Source: Spartobacteria bacterium (GTDB taxonomy: Bacteria > Verrucomicrobiota > Verrucomicrobiia > Chthoniobacterales > UBA6821). From it: 64,000 nucleotides of DNA. The DNA is taken from assembly GCA_947487385.1 (NCBI GenBank), contig CANKWU010000002.1, forward strand, positions 1-64,000. The letters are read 5' to 3'. This document shows positions 17,546 through 25,898 of the stretch, piece by piece (the stretch's first letter is position 1; each line of letters starts with the position of its first letter). The notes below the pieces were generated by a model that did no database searches, had not been told where the DNA came from, and was given only the letters and a program-made list of their open reading frames with translations. Both the position numbers and the translations under genes were made by a program.

Positions 17546-18739
17546 ATGAAGCTCCCTTCTCTCCCGTTCTTTCTCTCGTTGATATCAGTCCTCTCACTGG
17601 GAATTTCTTCCGTACGTGCCGTGGAGCTTGGGATCGATGTGCTTCAGAAGAATCATTTTGATCTCCTTCGCGGTAAGCGTGTGGGCCTTGTGACGAACCA
17701 GACCGGGGTGAATTCGGCTGGTGAGAAGACTTGGATGATTCTGAAGAAGAATGTCAAACTCGTTGCTCTCTACACTCCGGAACATGGTCTTGATGGAACG
17801 GAAAAGGCAGGGGTCGAAGTGCATTCGCGCCGCGACCCCCTCACAGGTCTCATTGCCTACTCTCTCTATGGGGATACACGCAAGCCGACTCCCCAGATGC
17901 TCGCTGGTATCGATGTGCTGGTATACGACATGCAGGATATCGGCTGTCGCAGCTATACCTACATCAGCACGATGGGAAAGTGCCTGCAGGCCTGTGCTGA
18001 GCAGGGGAAGGAGTTTGTGGTGCTTGATCGGCCCAACCCTCTTGGCGGCAATCGTGTCGAGGGTCAGGGGATCGATCCGAAATGGATCTCTTTTGTGGGA
18101 CAGTTTCCTGTACCCTATGTCCACGGCATGACCGTCGGTGAGCTCGCCCTGATGGCAAACTCCAAGGGATGGATGGGTTCTAAGGCCAATCTGCAGGTGG
18201 TGAAGATGCGCGGATGGAACCGCCCGATGACCTGGCCGATGACTGGTCTGCGTTGGGTTCCGCCCTCTCCCAATATTCCCAATGAGATGTCCCCCAACTA
18301 TTACGTGATCACGGGTGTTGTCGGTGAGCTTGCTGGAGGGCTTGACCAGGGGCTTTTTTCACCAAAAGCGTTTCAGGTTCTTGGCGCCCCTTGGGTCAAG
18401 CCGAAGATGGTTTCCTTCCTCCGGGCAAAGTGTGAGGATATCAAGGTGGATCCGACATCGACCGCTTCGGGACCGGGTGTGATCTATTATGCGAATCCGA
18501 GGGGAGGCGGGGATCTTGGAGCAGCCGCGCTTTATACTCTGGCCGAGTGCAACAAGGAGTCCCGTGGAAGGATCTTTAGTCAGGCCAGCAAGTCCAAGAT
18601 CGATCTCTTCCACAAGGTCTATGGCAGCGACACGATACGTCGCGAGTTGGCGACGAAAAGCCCTGATCAGATTGTTGCCTCGTGGAGGCCGTTCTTGAAT
18701 CGCTTTCGCTCAGAGAGACAACCTTACCTTCTTTATTAG
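17546..18739 (+). CDS. namZ: Exo-beta-N-acetylmuramidase NamZ-like (DUF1343, GH171)
   Basis: A 397-residue protein with a signal peptide (hydrophobic core about residues 6-20, cleavage near VRA at 25). The mature part carries the DUF1343 signatures: GKRVGLVTNQTG, YTPEHGLDG, YDMQDIGCRSYTYISTM, LDRPNPLGG and VPPSPNIPN. The founding member of this family, Bacillus subtilis NamZ, releases N-acetylmuramic acid from the non-reducing end of peptidoglycan fragments. Pairing with the divergent nagZ reproduces the nagZ/namZ partnership of muropeptide recycling. The exported form suggests periplasmic or outer action before uptake. Reaction is inferred from family. Confidence 0.88.
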   Translation: MKLPSLPFFLSLISVLSLGISSVRAVELGIDVLQKNHFDLLRGKRVGLVTNQTGVNSAGEKTWMILKKNVKLVALYTPEHGLDGTEKAGVEVHSRRDPLTGLIAYSLYGDTRKPTPQMLAGIDVLVYDMQDIGCRSYTYISTMGKCLQACAEQGKEFVVLDRPNPLGGNRVEGQGIDPKWISFVGQFPVPYVHGMTVGELALMANSKGWMGSKANLQVVKMRGWNRPMTWPMTGLRWVPPSPNIPNEMSPNYYVITGVVGELAGGLDQGLFSPKAFQVLGAPWVKPKMVSFLRAKCEDIKVDPTSTASGPGVIYYANPRGGGDLGAAALYTLAECNKESRGRIFSQASKSKIDLFHKVYGSDTIRRELATKSPDQIVASWRPFLNRFRSERQPYLLY

Positions 18740-18815
18740 GCCACAGCTGAATGCTGAATGTCGAATGCCTTTAGGGAAGATCAGAAGGTACTAAAACGGA
18801 CTTATTCCAATTCCC

Positions 18816-19430
18816 ATGGCTACCAATAGAATTCCCGGCCATGTGGAACGGGTTGGTCTGTTCGGTGGAAGCTTCGACCCAGTTCATCTTGGTCACGTTA
18901 TTCTTGCCGAGGCCGCCTTGGAGGAACTGCAATTAGAAAGGATCGTTTTTATTCCTGCGGCCCTCTCACCTTTCAAGACGGAGCGACCTCCCTCCGCCTC
19001 AAATGAATCGCGACTGGCCATGCTCCGGGAGGCTATTGCTTCCGAAAAACGGTTTTCCGTGGATGACCGCGAGCTTCAACGCGAGGGACCCTCCTTCACC
19101 ATCGATACGGTCCGGGAGCTGCTTGGGGATTATCCCGGAGTGCGGTTTCTTTATCTTATCGGAGCCGATAATCTGAAGGATCTGCATCAGTGGCATAAGA
19201 TAGAAGAGCTTCGGAACCTGGTTGATTTCGCGGTACTCGATCGTGGAAAAATTTCCGACTTGGAATCTTGCCAACTACCAGTGGTACGCCGCCGTATCGA
19301 TCTTTCCTCCACGGAGATCAGGGAACGATTGGCCAAGGGGCTTTCCATTCGCTTTATGGTGCCCGAGCGGGTATACGATTTCATGATGACGTATCACCCG
19401 TACCGCGATTTTCTCCATGGCAACCTCTAA
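18816..19430 (+). CDS. nadD: Nicotinate-nucleotide adenylyltransferase
   Basis: A 204-residue nucleotidyltransferase that makes deamido-NAD from nicotinate mononucleotide and ATP. The GGSFDPVHLGH motif (residues 18-28) holds the HxGH active-site signature, IPAALSPFK is the family substrate loop, and ISSTxIR appears as LSSTEIRERL near the C-terminus. Its end overlaps rsfS by 14 bases; nadD-rsfS linkage is conserved widely in bacteria and supports both calls. Confidence 0.95.
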   Translation: MATNRIPGHVERVGLFGGSFDPVHLGHVILAEAALEELQLERIVFIPAALSPFKTERPPSASNESRLAMLREAIASEKRFSVDDRELQREGPSFTIDTVRELLGDYPGVRFLYLIGADNLKDLHQWHKIEELRNLVDFAVLDRGKISDLESCQLPVVRRRIDLSSTEIRERLAKGLSIRFMVPERVYDFMMTYHPYRDFLHGNL

Positions 19431-19857
19431 GAAGCCGACAATTGTTAAGAAGCCCAAGGCTCCTGCTTCCAAAAAAAAGGTTAAAGAAACCAAAAAGATT
19501 ATAAAACTCGATCCTGAGGAGTCTCTGGTACGGCTCTGCGCCGAGGGAGCCCTTGATAAAAAGGCTGAGGATGTCGTCGTCCTCGATATGCGGGCGATCT
19601 CATCCTTCACCGATTTCTTCCTGATCGTCTCAGGCACTTCGGAACCACAACTCAAGGCCATCGCCGGCTCAATCCGCGAGAAAGTTCGCTCAGCCACCGG
19701 ACTGCGCCCGATTGCCGAGGATGGATTCCCAATCAGCCAATGGGTCATCATCGACTACGGCAGTGTGATTATTCATATCTTCCACAAGGACAAACGCGAT
19801 CTCTATGGTCTGGAATTCCTTTGGGGAGACGCAGGTCGCCTAGAGATTGAGGAATAG
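19417..19857 (+). CDS. rsfS: Ribosome silencing factor RsfS
   Basis: A 146-residue protein that binds ribosomal protein L14 and blocks subunit joining under poor nutrition. The family core is intact: DVVVLDM, FTDFFLIVSGTSEPQLKAIA, and WVIIDYGSVIIHIF followed by YGLEFLWGDA. The first 35 residues form a Lys/Pro-rich extension (KKPKAPASKKK) not found in the minimal family member and probably disordered. Overlaps nadD by 14 bases. Confidence 0.95.
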   Translation: MATSKKPTIVKKPKAPASKKKVKETKKIIKLDPEESLVRLCAEGALDKKAEDVVVLDMRAISSFTDFFLIVSGTSEPQLKAIAGSIREKVRSATGLRPIAEDGFPISQWVIIDYGSVIIHIFHKDKRDLYGLEFLWGDAGRLEIEE

Positions 19858-19870
19858 TATTTGGAAGATA

Positions 19871-19919
19871 GAAGCAAGGGCTCAACTGCTTCCAGATTTG
19901 ATGGACTAGGCCTTGCTTC
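19871..19919. repeat. Perfect 9-bp inverted repeat downstream of rsfS
   Basis: GAAGCAAGG (19871-19879) and CCTTGCTTC (19911-19919) are perfect reverse complements separated by 31 bases. It lies between rsfS and the Cys-rich gene and could be a weak terminator or a regulatory fold. A second inverted repeat with the same 31-base loop length occurs upstream of serA. Confidence 0.45.
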
Positions 19920-19973
19920 AACGATAATCCGGGTTTCATCCCATATCTCTCCGTCATCATCTTGTTCCCATCC

Positions 19974-20162
19974 ATGGATTGGCTTGAAGAAATCTTGATC
20001 CAGTGTCCTCAGTGTGGGGAGGAATTTGCCATTCAAACCGAGACAGCCGAGGATGGTATCGTGGAGATGATCGAGGACTGCGCGGTCTGCTGCCGCCCAG
20101 CTACCGTACGAATCACGACCGAGAAAGGGGAAGTCACGGCGGTAGATGTGGTTGCGGCATAA
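19974..20162 (+). CDS. CPXCG-motif cysteine-rich small protein
   Basis: A 62-residue protein with the two Cys pairs CPQC (about residues 10-13) and CAVCC (about 38-42), the layout of the CPXCG motif family, presumably a zinc ribbon. Function is unknown. The ATG at 19974 is preferred to the in-frame TTG at 19962 because family members begin just before the first CPxCG. No signal peptide. Confidence 0.8.
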   Translation: MDWLEEILIQCPQCGEEFAIQTETAEDGIVEMIEDCAVCCRPATVRITTEKGEVTAVDVVAA

Positions 20163-20216
20163 TCCGTACTGTTTTTAATGCTTCAGCTTTGTGCATTCAG
20201 GTTCCATGATTTATCC

Positions 20217-21035
20217 ATGACCACGCAGTGTGATGCTCTGGCTCGCCTCTTTCGTGATGATGATCCTCATACGGTCTGTCTGGTGAAGGAGCAGTTGATA
20301 CTCAATGGAGAGAGAGCCGTGCCGGACCTCCGGAATCTTGTGAATGCGGATTCGGCGATTGTTGCAGCCCATGCCCAAGAGGTCCTCCATGCCATAGCTG
20401 GTAAGCAGGCTGCGACTGAGCTGGAGGCACTTTTGAAAGAAGATGAGATTCCTTTAGAGCGTGCCTCCTGGCTGATTGCCGCAGCGTTGATGCCTTGGAT
20501 CGATCTGGAAGAATGTCGTGCGATGGTGGATGGCTGGGGTAGCGAGTTTCAGCGTCGGATCTCTACGGGTGAATCAGATAGGGTTAGTGTGCTGACTCGT
20601 TATTTGCACGAGGAGCTGGGGTTCGACGGCAATGCGTACGACTATTATAATCATGAGAATTCCATCCTCCCATGCGTGATGGAGAGTCGACGGGGTTTGC
20701 CTCTTGCCCTCACTCTTCTCTACACATTCGTTGCGGCACGTGCCGGCATCACACTCCACGGAGTGAATCTCCCCGGTCATTTCATAGCCCGCTGCGGCGA
20801 GACCTATTTTGATCCTTTTCACTCCGGACGTATCCTTTCTCTTGCTGACTGTGCCGACATTCTGGCTCGTCAGAATATCGAGCTGAGCGATGAACATCTG
20901 GAAAACCCAGGATCCAGAGAAGTTCTCGCCAGGATGCTCGCTAATCTGGGTCACGCCTATGCCATTGAAGAGAGCGTATGGCAGAAGGGGATGGTCGATC
21001 GCTGGCTCGGCATCGTGACGGGAGCCGAACAATGA
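20217..21035 (+). CDS. SirB1/transglutaminase-like family protein
   Basis: A 272-residue protein. The N-terminal half is helical and HEAT-like (AVPDLRNLVN, AAHAQEVLHAIAG). The second half has the SirB1/Transglut_core2 pattern: FDGNAYDYYNHENS, then SRRGLPLALTLLYTFVAARAGI, GVNLPGHFIAR and YFDPFHSGR. This core resembles transglutaminases, with His and Asp retained, but the usual catalytic Cys is not evident, so enzymatic activity is doubtful. The ATG at 20217 is chosen over 20178 because it yields a normal N-terminus. It overlaps cinA by four bases (ATGA). Confidence 0.8.
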   Translation: MTTQCDALARLFRDDDPHTVCLVKEQLILNGERAVPDLRNLVNADSAIVAAHAQEVLHAIAGKQAATELEALLKEDEIPLERASWLIAAALMPWIDLEECRAMVDGWGSEFQRRISTGESDRVSVLTRYLHEELGFDGNAYDYYNHENSILPCVMESRRGLPLALTLLYTFVAARAGITLHGVNLPGHFIARCGETYFDPFHSGRILSLADCADILARQNIELSDEHLENPGSREVLARMLANLGHAYAIEESVWQKGMVDRWLGIVTGAEQ

Positions 21036-22294
21036 GTCTCCGGCTAGAAGTTCTGAATACAGGTAGCGAACTCTTGCTCGGGAGCGTCCGTGACGCTCAT
21101 CTTTCCTGGTTAGGCCGGGAACTTTTCCCCCTTGGACTCAGAATTGCCCGCCAGACCACGGTGCCGGACGGTGCACCGATCCGGGATGCACTTCTGGAGG
21201 CTTTTGCCCGCACGGATGTCATTATTGTGACCGGTGGCCTCGGACCTACGACCGATGATATTACCCGCGAATTGGCAGCTGAACTTCTGGGGAGAAAGAT
21301 GCTTCCCCACCCCGAGACACTGGAACGAATTCAGGAGCGTTGCAGACGCCGGGGATTTTCGTTTCAGCCCCGCATGGAGCGACAGGCGATGGCTCCTCAG
21401 GGGGCAACTGTTCTCCCGAATGACAATGGCACTGCCCCCGGTCTCTATCTGCCTGCCGTAGAAGGGATCTCCTGGTCCTCTCCCCATCTCTTTCTGTTGC
21501 CGGGGCCTCCCCGTGAGTTGCAACCGATGGCCGTTGCCCATGTGCTTCCTGTCTTGAAGGAATTAGCTAAACGCCATTCCGGCGGGGGCACCCAGGAGTG
21601 TCGCATTTACAAGGTTGTCGGAATGGGTGAGTCGATGGTTGAGGTTAAAATAGGCCTAGAACTCTCCAAGCGTGGAGATCTTGAGGTGGGCTACTGTGCA
21701 CGGCCCAATGAGGTCGATTTTCGATTGATCGGACCTCGTGAGATTCTCGACCAAGTGGAGCCCTCTGTTCTGGCAGTGGTTGGCGATTATTTGGTTTCGG
21801 GAGATGAGAAATCCATGGAGGAGATCGTGGTCCATCTTCTCGGACAGAAGGGGGCCACGCTGGCGACCGCCGAGTCATGCACCGGAGGACATCTTGTCAA
21901 TCGCCTTACGAATGTGCCGGGTGCTTCGAAGGTTTTCTTAGAGGGATTTGTGACTTATAGCAACCGATCGAAGTCGGATTTGCTGGGTGTGCCTGCTGAT
22001 CTCATTTCTACCCATGGAGCCGTGAGCGAGGAGGTGGTCCGTGCCATGGCTGAGGGAGCGCTCCGTAAAAGTGGGGCCACCTTTGCGCTGGCCACCACCG
22101 GGATTGCAGGCCCGGATGGAGGAACTCCAGAAAAACCCGTCGGTACCGTCTGGCTGGCACTTGCACGAGATGGGTGCGAGCCGGAGGTTTGGAAGGAAAC
22201 CATTCCAGCGGATCGTATTACCTTCAAACAGGTGGTGACGCAATCGGCCCTCGACCGGCTCAGAAAAAGGTTAAAAGCTCTCACAAACTCCTAA
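21032..22294 (+). CDS. cinA: CinA family protein / nicotinamide-nucleotide amidase
   Basis: A 420-residue two-domain protein. The N-terminal half is the molybdopterin-binding-like domain (EVLNTGSELLLG, TGGLGPTTDDITRE), associated with ADP-ribose pyrophosphatase activity in characterised CinA proteins. The C-terminal half is the PncC amidase domain (ATAESCTGGHLVNRLT, TTGIAGPDGGTPEKPVGTVW), which deamidates NMN to NaMN in pyridine-nucleotide recycling. The nearby nadD uses NaMN, so the two fit one pathway. Start overlaps the preceding stop by four bases (ATGA). Confidence 0.93.
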   Translation: MSLRLEVLNTGSELLLGSVRDAHLSWLGRELFPLGLRIARQTTVPDGAPIRDALLEAFARTDVIIVTGGLGPTTDDITRELAAELLGRKMLPHPETLERIQERCRRRGFSFQPRMERQAMAPQGATVLPNDNGTAPGLYLPAVEGISWSSPHLFLLPGPPRELQPMAVAHVLPVLKELAKRHSGGGTQECRIYKVVGMGESMVEVKIGLELSKRGDLEVGYCARPNEVDFRLIGPREILDQVEPSVLAVVGDYLVSGDEKSMEEIVVHLLGQKGATLATAESCTGGHLVNRLTNVPGASKVFLEGFVTYSNRSKSDLLGVPADLISTHGAVSEEVVRAMAEGALRKSGATFALATTGIAGPDGGTPEKPVGTVWLALARDGCEPEVWKETIPADRITFKQVVTQSALDRLRKRLKALTNS

Positions 22295-22306
22295 GGATTC
22301 CATTGC

Positions 22307-24991
22307 ATGAACGAGATTCCTCCTGCTGATCCGCTTTCACCGACAGCCGAACAGATTCGCCTCGGCGAGGACTCTCGCCGCGAGCGTTTCTGGAAGCTCT
22401 GGGGAACGTATCTTTCCGAGCGCCAGTGGGGAACGGTGCGCGAGGATTACTCGGCCAATGGAGATGTCTGGAGTTCATTTTCCTTCGATCAGTCACGCAG
22501 TCGAGTGTATCGCTGGGGTGAGGATGGATTGCTTGGATTGAGTGATCGCTTTGGCCGTCTCTGTTTCGGGATTGCGCTCTGGAATGGAAAGGATCCGATA
22601 CTCAAGGAACGTCTTTTTGGGCTCTCAGGGCCTCAGGGTAATCATGGGGAGGACGTCAAGGAACTCTACTACTACCTGGACGCCACACCGACTCATTCCT
22701 ACTGCAAGGGACTCTACAAATATCCCCAGGCAGAGTTTCCTTATGCTGACCTAGTAGCCGAGAATGGACGTCGTTCTCATCTTCAACCTGAGTACGAGCT
22801 TGTCGACACGGGCGTCTTTGATCAGAACCGCTACTTCGATGTGCAGGTGGAGTATGCGAAGGGTTCGATCAAGGACATCCTGATCAAGGTCACGATCAGC
22901 AACCGGGGGCCGGATCAGGCGGATCTCGTTTTTCTCCCGACCCTCTGGTACCGGAATACCTGGGCTTGGGGGCAGATCAGTGAGGAGTGCCTCGTAGAAC
23001 CTAAAATCTCTATTGCGAGACCCGGAACAGTTTCTGCCGTCCATGCCGTGATGGGTGAGTACGATATGACTTTTGAGAAGGGGCCTGACGGTAAACTCCC
23101 TGAATTTCTTTTCACAAATAACGAGACTAATACCCAACGTCTCTACGGGGAACCATTGGCGCGTCCCTATGTGAAGGATGCCTTTCATGATGCGGTGATC
23201 GGAGGAAAAGCCGATGCGGTCAATCCGGAGCAATTCGGCACGAAGACTGCAGGCCGTTATAACCTTACAATTCCGGCTGGGGGCTCCATCGTGCTGAGAA
23301 TGAGGTTGACGGAAAAGGGGGCGGCTCAAGGCGAGCCGCTGGACGACAGCTTTGAGGATATTTTTGCGGCAAGAATTAAGGACGCTGAAGAGTTCTTCAG
23401 CAGCAAGGTCTCCCCATCGCTGAGTACCGAGCAGAAGAATGTTACCCGTCAGGCTTATGCGGGACTTCTTTGGTCGAAGCAATTTTACAATCTGGTTCAG
23501 AGCGAGTGGGAGAGGGGGGATTCCACGGAGCCTCCTCCACCCCCAGGACATTCGTTGCGCAATAAGGATTGGGAGAACATCTTCAACCGGGATGTCATCT
23601 CGATGCCGGATACGTGGGAATATCCCTACTACTGCTCTTGGGATCTCGCCTTCCACACAGCAGCGCTCGGAAGAGTCGATCCCGTTTATTGCAAGGATCA
23701 GCTGATCCTACTTCTCCGAGAATGGTACACACATCCAAATGGCCAGATGCCCGCTTACGAGTGGAACTTCTCTGATGTGAATCCTCCAGTTCATGCCTGG
23801 GCAGCGCTCCGGCTTTATTATCAGGGAGTTCTGGCTGGGGTGCCCGACAACGACTTTCTGGAGAAGGTTTTCCAGAAACTCCTGATCAATTTTACCTGGT
23901 GGGTGAACCGGAAAGATAGCAATGGGAACAATCTGTTTGAGGGTGGATTTCTAGGCTTCGATAACATCTCTGTTTTCGACCGATCCAAGCCGCTACCCAC
24001 CGGTGGAGTACTAAAGCAGGCGGACGGGTCTTCGTGGATGGCCTTCTACTGTCTGACGATGCTGCGTATGTCGCTGGAACTCGCCGTGCATAATCCTGTC
24101 TATGCCGACATGGGTACGAAATTTATCACCCATTTTGCCCGTATCGTCGAGGCGATGAATGAGTTCGGCGGGACAGGTCTCTGGGACCAGGAGGACGGCT
24201 TTTACTACGACCATCTTCAACTCGGCAAGCAAAGCATTCCGATCAAGGTTCGCTCGATTGTCGGATTCATCCCGATGTTTGCCACCAGTTATGTGACATC
24301 AGAGCAACGAAACATGAATCCTGGATACAAGAATCGTCTTCAATGGTTCATTAAAAACAGGCCTAGCCTAGCCTCTACGCTTTTAGAAATCAACGGGCTT
24401 GCCAGCTTTGATCCCAATGGACTCCATTTGCTAACGGTCACTCCGAGAAAAAGGCTGGAAAAGATCCTGCGCTACATGTTCGACGAGGAGGAGTTTCTTT
24501 CGCCCTACGGCATTCGCTCTGTTTCCAAGTACCACGAGAAACACCCCTACACCTACACGGTGAACGGCCAAGTCTACTCGGTCGATTATGAGCCCGGTGA
24601 GGGGAAGACCGGCATGTTCGGTGGGAACTCGAACTGGCGAGGCCCCGTCTGGATACCGATCAACTTCATGATCATCAAGTCCCTTGAAACTTATCACCAC
24701 TTCTATGGCGATAGCTTCAAGGTCGAATTTCCCACCCAGTCCGGCAACTGGATTACTCTCGGAGAAGCCGCTCAACTTCTTGCAGAAAGGGTCTCTTCCA
24801 TTTTTCTACCGGATGAGTCGGGCAACCGTCCCTGTCATGGGGATAATGCCTACTATTCTAATGACCCGTATTGGAAGGACCTTGTCCTCTTCAATGAATA
24901 TTTTCATGGGGAGACAGGAAAGGGGCTCGGTGCCTCCCATCAGACAGGTTGGACAGCCTTGGTGGCCGAGCTGCTGGCCAATGATATCTGA
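22307..24991 (+). CDS. Glucosidase, GH63-like (MGH1-type (alpha/alpha)6 barrel)
   Basis: An 894-residue cytoplasmic enzyme (no signal peptide). The N-terminus (RFWKLWGTYLSERQWGTVREDYS) and the C-terminal barrel with WEYPYYCSWDLAFHT, WEWNFSDVNPPVHAWA-like text and NSNWRGPVWIPIN match bacterial GH63-type glucosidases. The family hydrolyses alpha-glucosidic bonds; bacterial members act on varied glucosides such as glucosylglycerate, and the substrate here is unknown. Candidate acidic residues lie in SWDLAFH and in the late EYFHGETGKGLGASHQTGWTALVAE stretch (cut here: EYFHGETG, then GWTALVAE). It begins 12 bases after cinA, and a dehydrogenase follows, but with a 116-base gap. Confidence 0.82.
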   Translation: MNEIPPADPLSPTAEQIRLGEDSRRERFWKLWGTYLSERQWGTVREDYSANGDVWSSFSFDQSRSRVYRWGEDGLLGLSDRFGRLCFGIALWNGKDPILKERLFGLSGPQGNHGEDVKELYYYLDATPTHSYCKGLYKYPQAEFPYADLVAENGRRSHLQPEYELVDTGVFDQNRYFDVQVEYAKGSIKDILIKVTISNRGPDQADLVFLPTLWYRNTWAWGQISEECLVEPKISIARPGTVSAVHAVMGEYDMTFEKGPDGKLPEFLFTNNETNTQRLYGEPLARPYVKDAFHDAVIGGKADAVNPEQFGTKTAGRYNLTIPAGGSIVLRMRLTEKGAAQGEPLDDSFEDIFAARIKDAEEFFSSKVSPSLSTEQKNVTRQAYAGLLWSKQFYNLVQSEWERGDSTEPPPPPGHSLRNKDWENIFNRDVISMPDTWEYPYYCSWDLAFHTAALGRVDPVYCKDQLILLLREWYTHPNGQMPAYEWNFSDVNPPVHAWAALRLYYQGVLAGVPDNDFLEKVFQKLLINFTWWVNRKDSNGNNLFEGGFLGFDNISVFDRSKPLPTGGVLKQADGSSWMAFYCLTMLRMSLELAVHNPVYADMGTKFITHFARIVEAMNEFGGTGLWDQEDGFYYDHLQLGKQSIPIKVRSIVGFIPMFATSYVTSEQRNMNPGYKNRLQWFIKNRPSLASTLLEINGLASFDPNGLHLLTVTPRKRLEKILRYMFDEEEFLSPYGIRSVSKYHEKHPYTYTVNGQVYSVDYEPGEGKTGMFGGNSNWRGPVWIPINFMIIKSLETYHHFYGDSFKVEFPTQSGNWITLGEAAQLLAERVSSIFLPDESGNRPCHGDNAYYSNDPYWKDLVLFNEYFHGETGKGLGASHQTGWTALVAELLANDI

Positions 24992-25107
24992 GCATTCTTT
25001 GATTAGGTTACCGTTGTCATCATTTTAACAGTTTCGTTATGCTCCTTGAATTCTTTCGCGAGACTAGGCTTCCTGCTGCCTCTTTGATTTAACAACCAAC
25101 CATCCCA

Positions 25108-25881
25108 ATGCCGATGAAACTCGAAGGAAAAATAGCACTTGTCACAGGCAGCGCCCAAGGAATCGGGCAGGCCATAGCCATTCGTCTCGCCCAAGAAGGA
25201 GCCGATATCATTGTGGATGATCGTATCTTGGGCCAGAGCGCCAGGGAAACAGCCGATGCCATTACGGCGCTGGGTCGCAGGGTGCACATGATTCAGGGTG
25301 ATCTTGCCAATACGGAGGACGATCGCCGCGTCATCACCGAAGGAGTCGAGAAGATGGGTAAGATTGACATTCTCGTGAACAACGCCGGCGTCGAAAAACA
25401 CGCCGATTTCTGGGATGTCACCGAGAGGGATTTCGATTTTGTCCTTCAGATCAATCTGCGCGGAACCTTCTTTATCACTCAAGATTTCGTGAATCACTTG
25501 CGTGCCACGAACCGCCCCGGGCGCGTCATCAATATCAGCTCCGTGCATGAGGAGTTGCCATTCCCTCACTTCTCTACCTATTGCGCCAGCAAGGGAGCCC
25601 TGAAGATGCTTTGCCGCGACCTTGCTGTGGAACTCGGCCCTCTCGGAATCACGGTCAACAATATCGCTCCCGGTGCCATTGCCACACCGATTAATACGAC
25701 CCTATTGAATAATCCCCAGCTCCTCGCCCTCTTAGAGTCGAAGATCCCACTTGGACGTCTTGGCAAACCGGAGGATGTTTCGGGACTTGCTGCTTTCCTT
25801 GCTTCTGATGACTCCTCCTATATCACGGGTGCCACCTTTGTCGTGGATGGTGGATTGCTCCACAACTACCACGAGCAGTAG
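25108..25881 (+). CDS. SDR-family oxidoreductase (glucose 1-dehydrogenase-like)
   Basis: A 257-residue classical short-chain dehydrogenase/reductase. The Rossmann motif TGSAQGIGQA is at residues 14-23, NNAG near 91, the catalytic Ser in INISSVHEE, and the Tyr-Lys pair in TYCASKGALK. The ending YITGATFVVDGG is typical of the FabG/glucose dehydrogenase group. The Asp in the DDR segment after the second strand suggests NAD(H) preference. Substrate unknown; the neighbouring glucosidase hints at sugar metabolism, but co-transcription is not certain. Confidence 0.88.
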   Translation: MPMKLEGKIALVTGSAQGIGQAIAIRLAQEGADIIVDDRILGQSARETADAITALGRRVHMIQGDLANTEDDRRVITEGVEKMGKIDILVNNAGVEKHADFWDVTERDFDFVLQINLRGTFFITQDFVNHLRATNRPGRVINISSVHEELPFPHFSTYCASKGALKMLCRDLAVELGPLGITVNNIAPGAIATPINTTLLNNPQLLALLESKIPLGRLGKPEDVSGLAAFLASDDSSYITGATFVVDGGLLHNYHEQ

Positions 25882-25898
25882 TCCTAAATTGAGGGCTT

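Noticed and set aside
22751..23656. 301-residue open frame on the minus strand
   Set aside because: Antisense to the GH63-like glucosidase; no recognisable domain and low-complexity basic composition.
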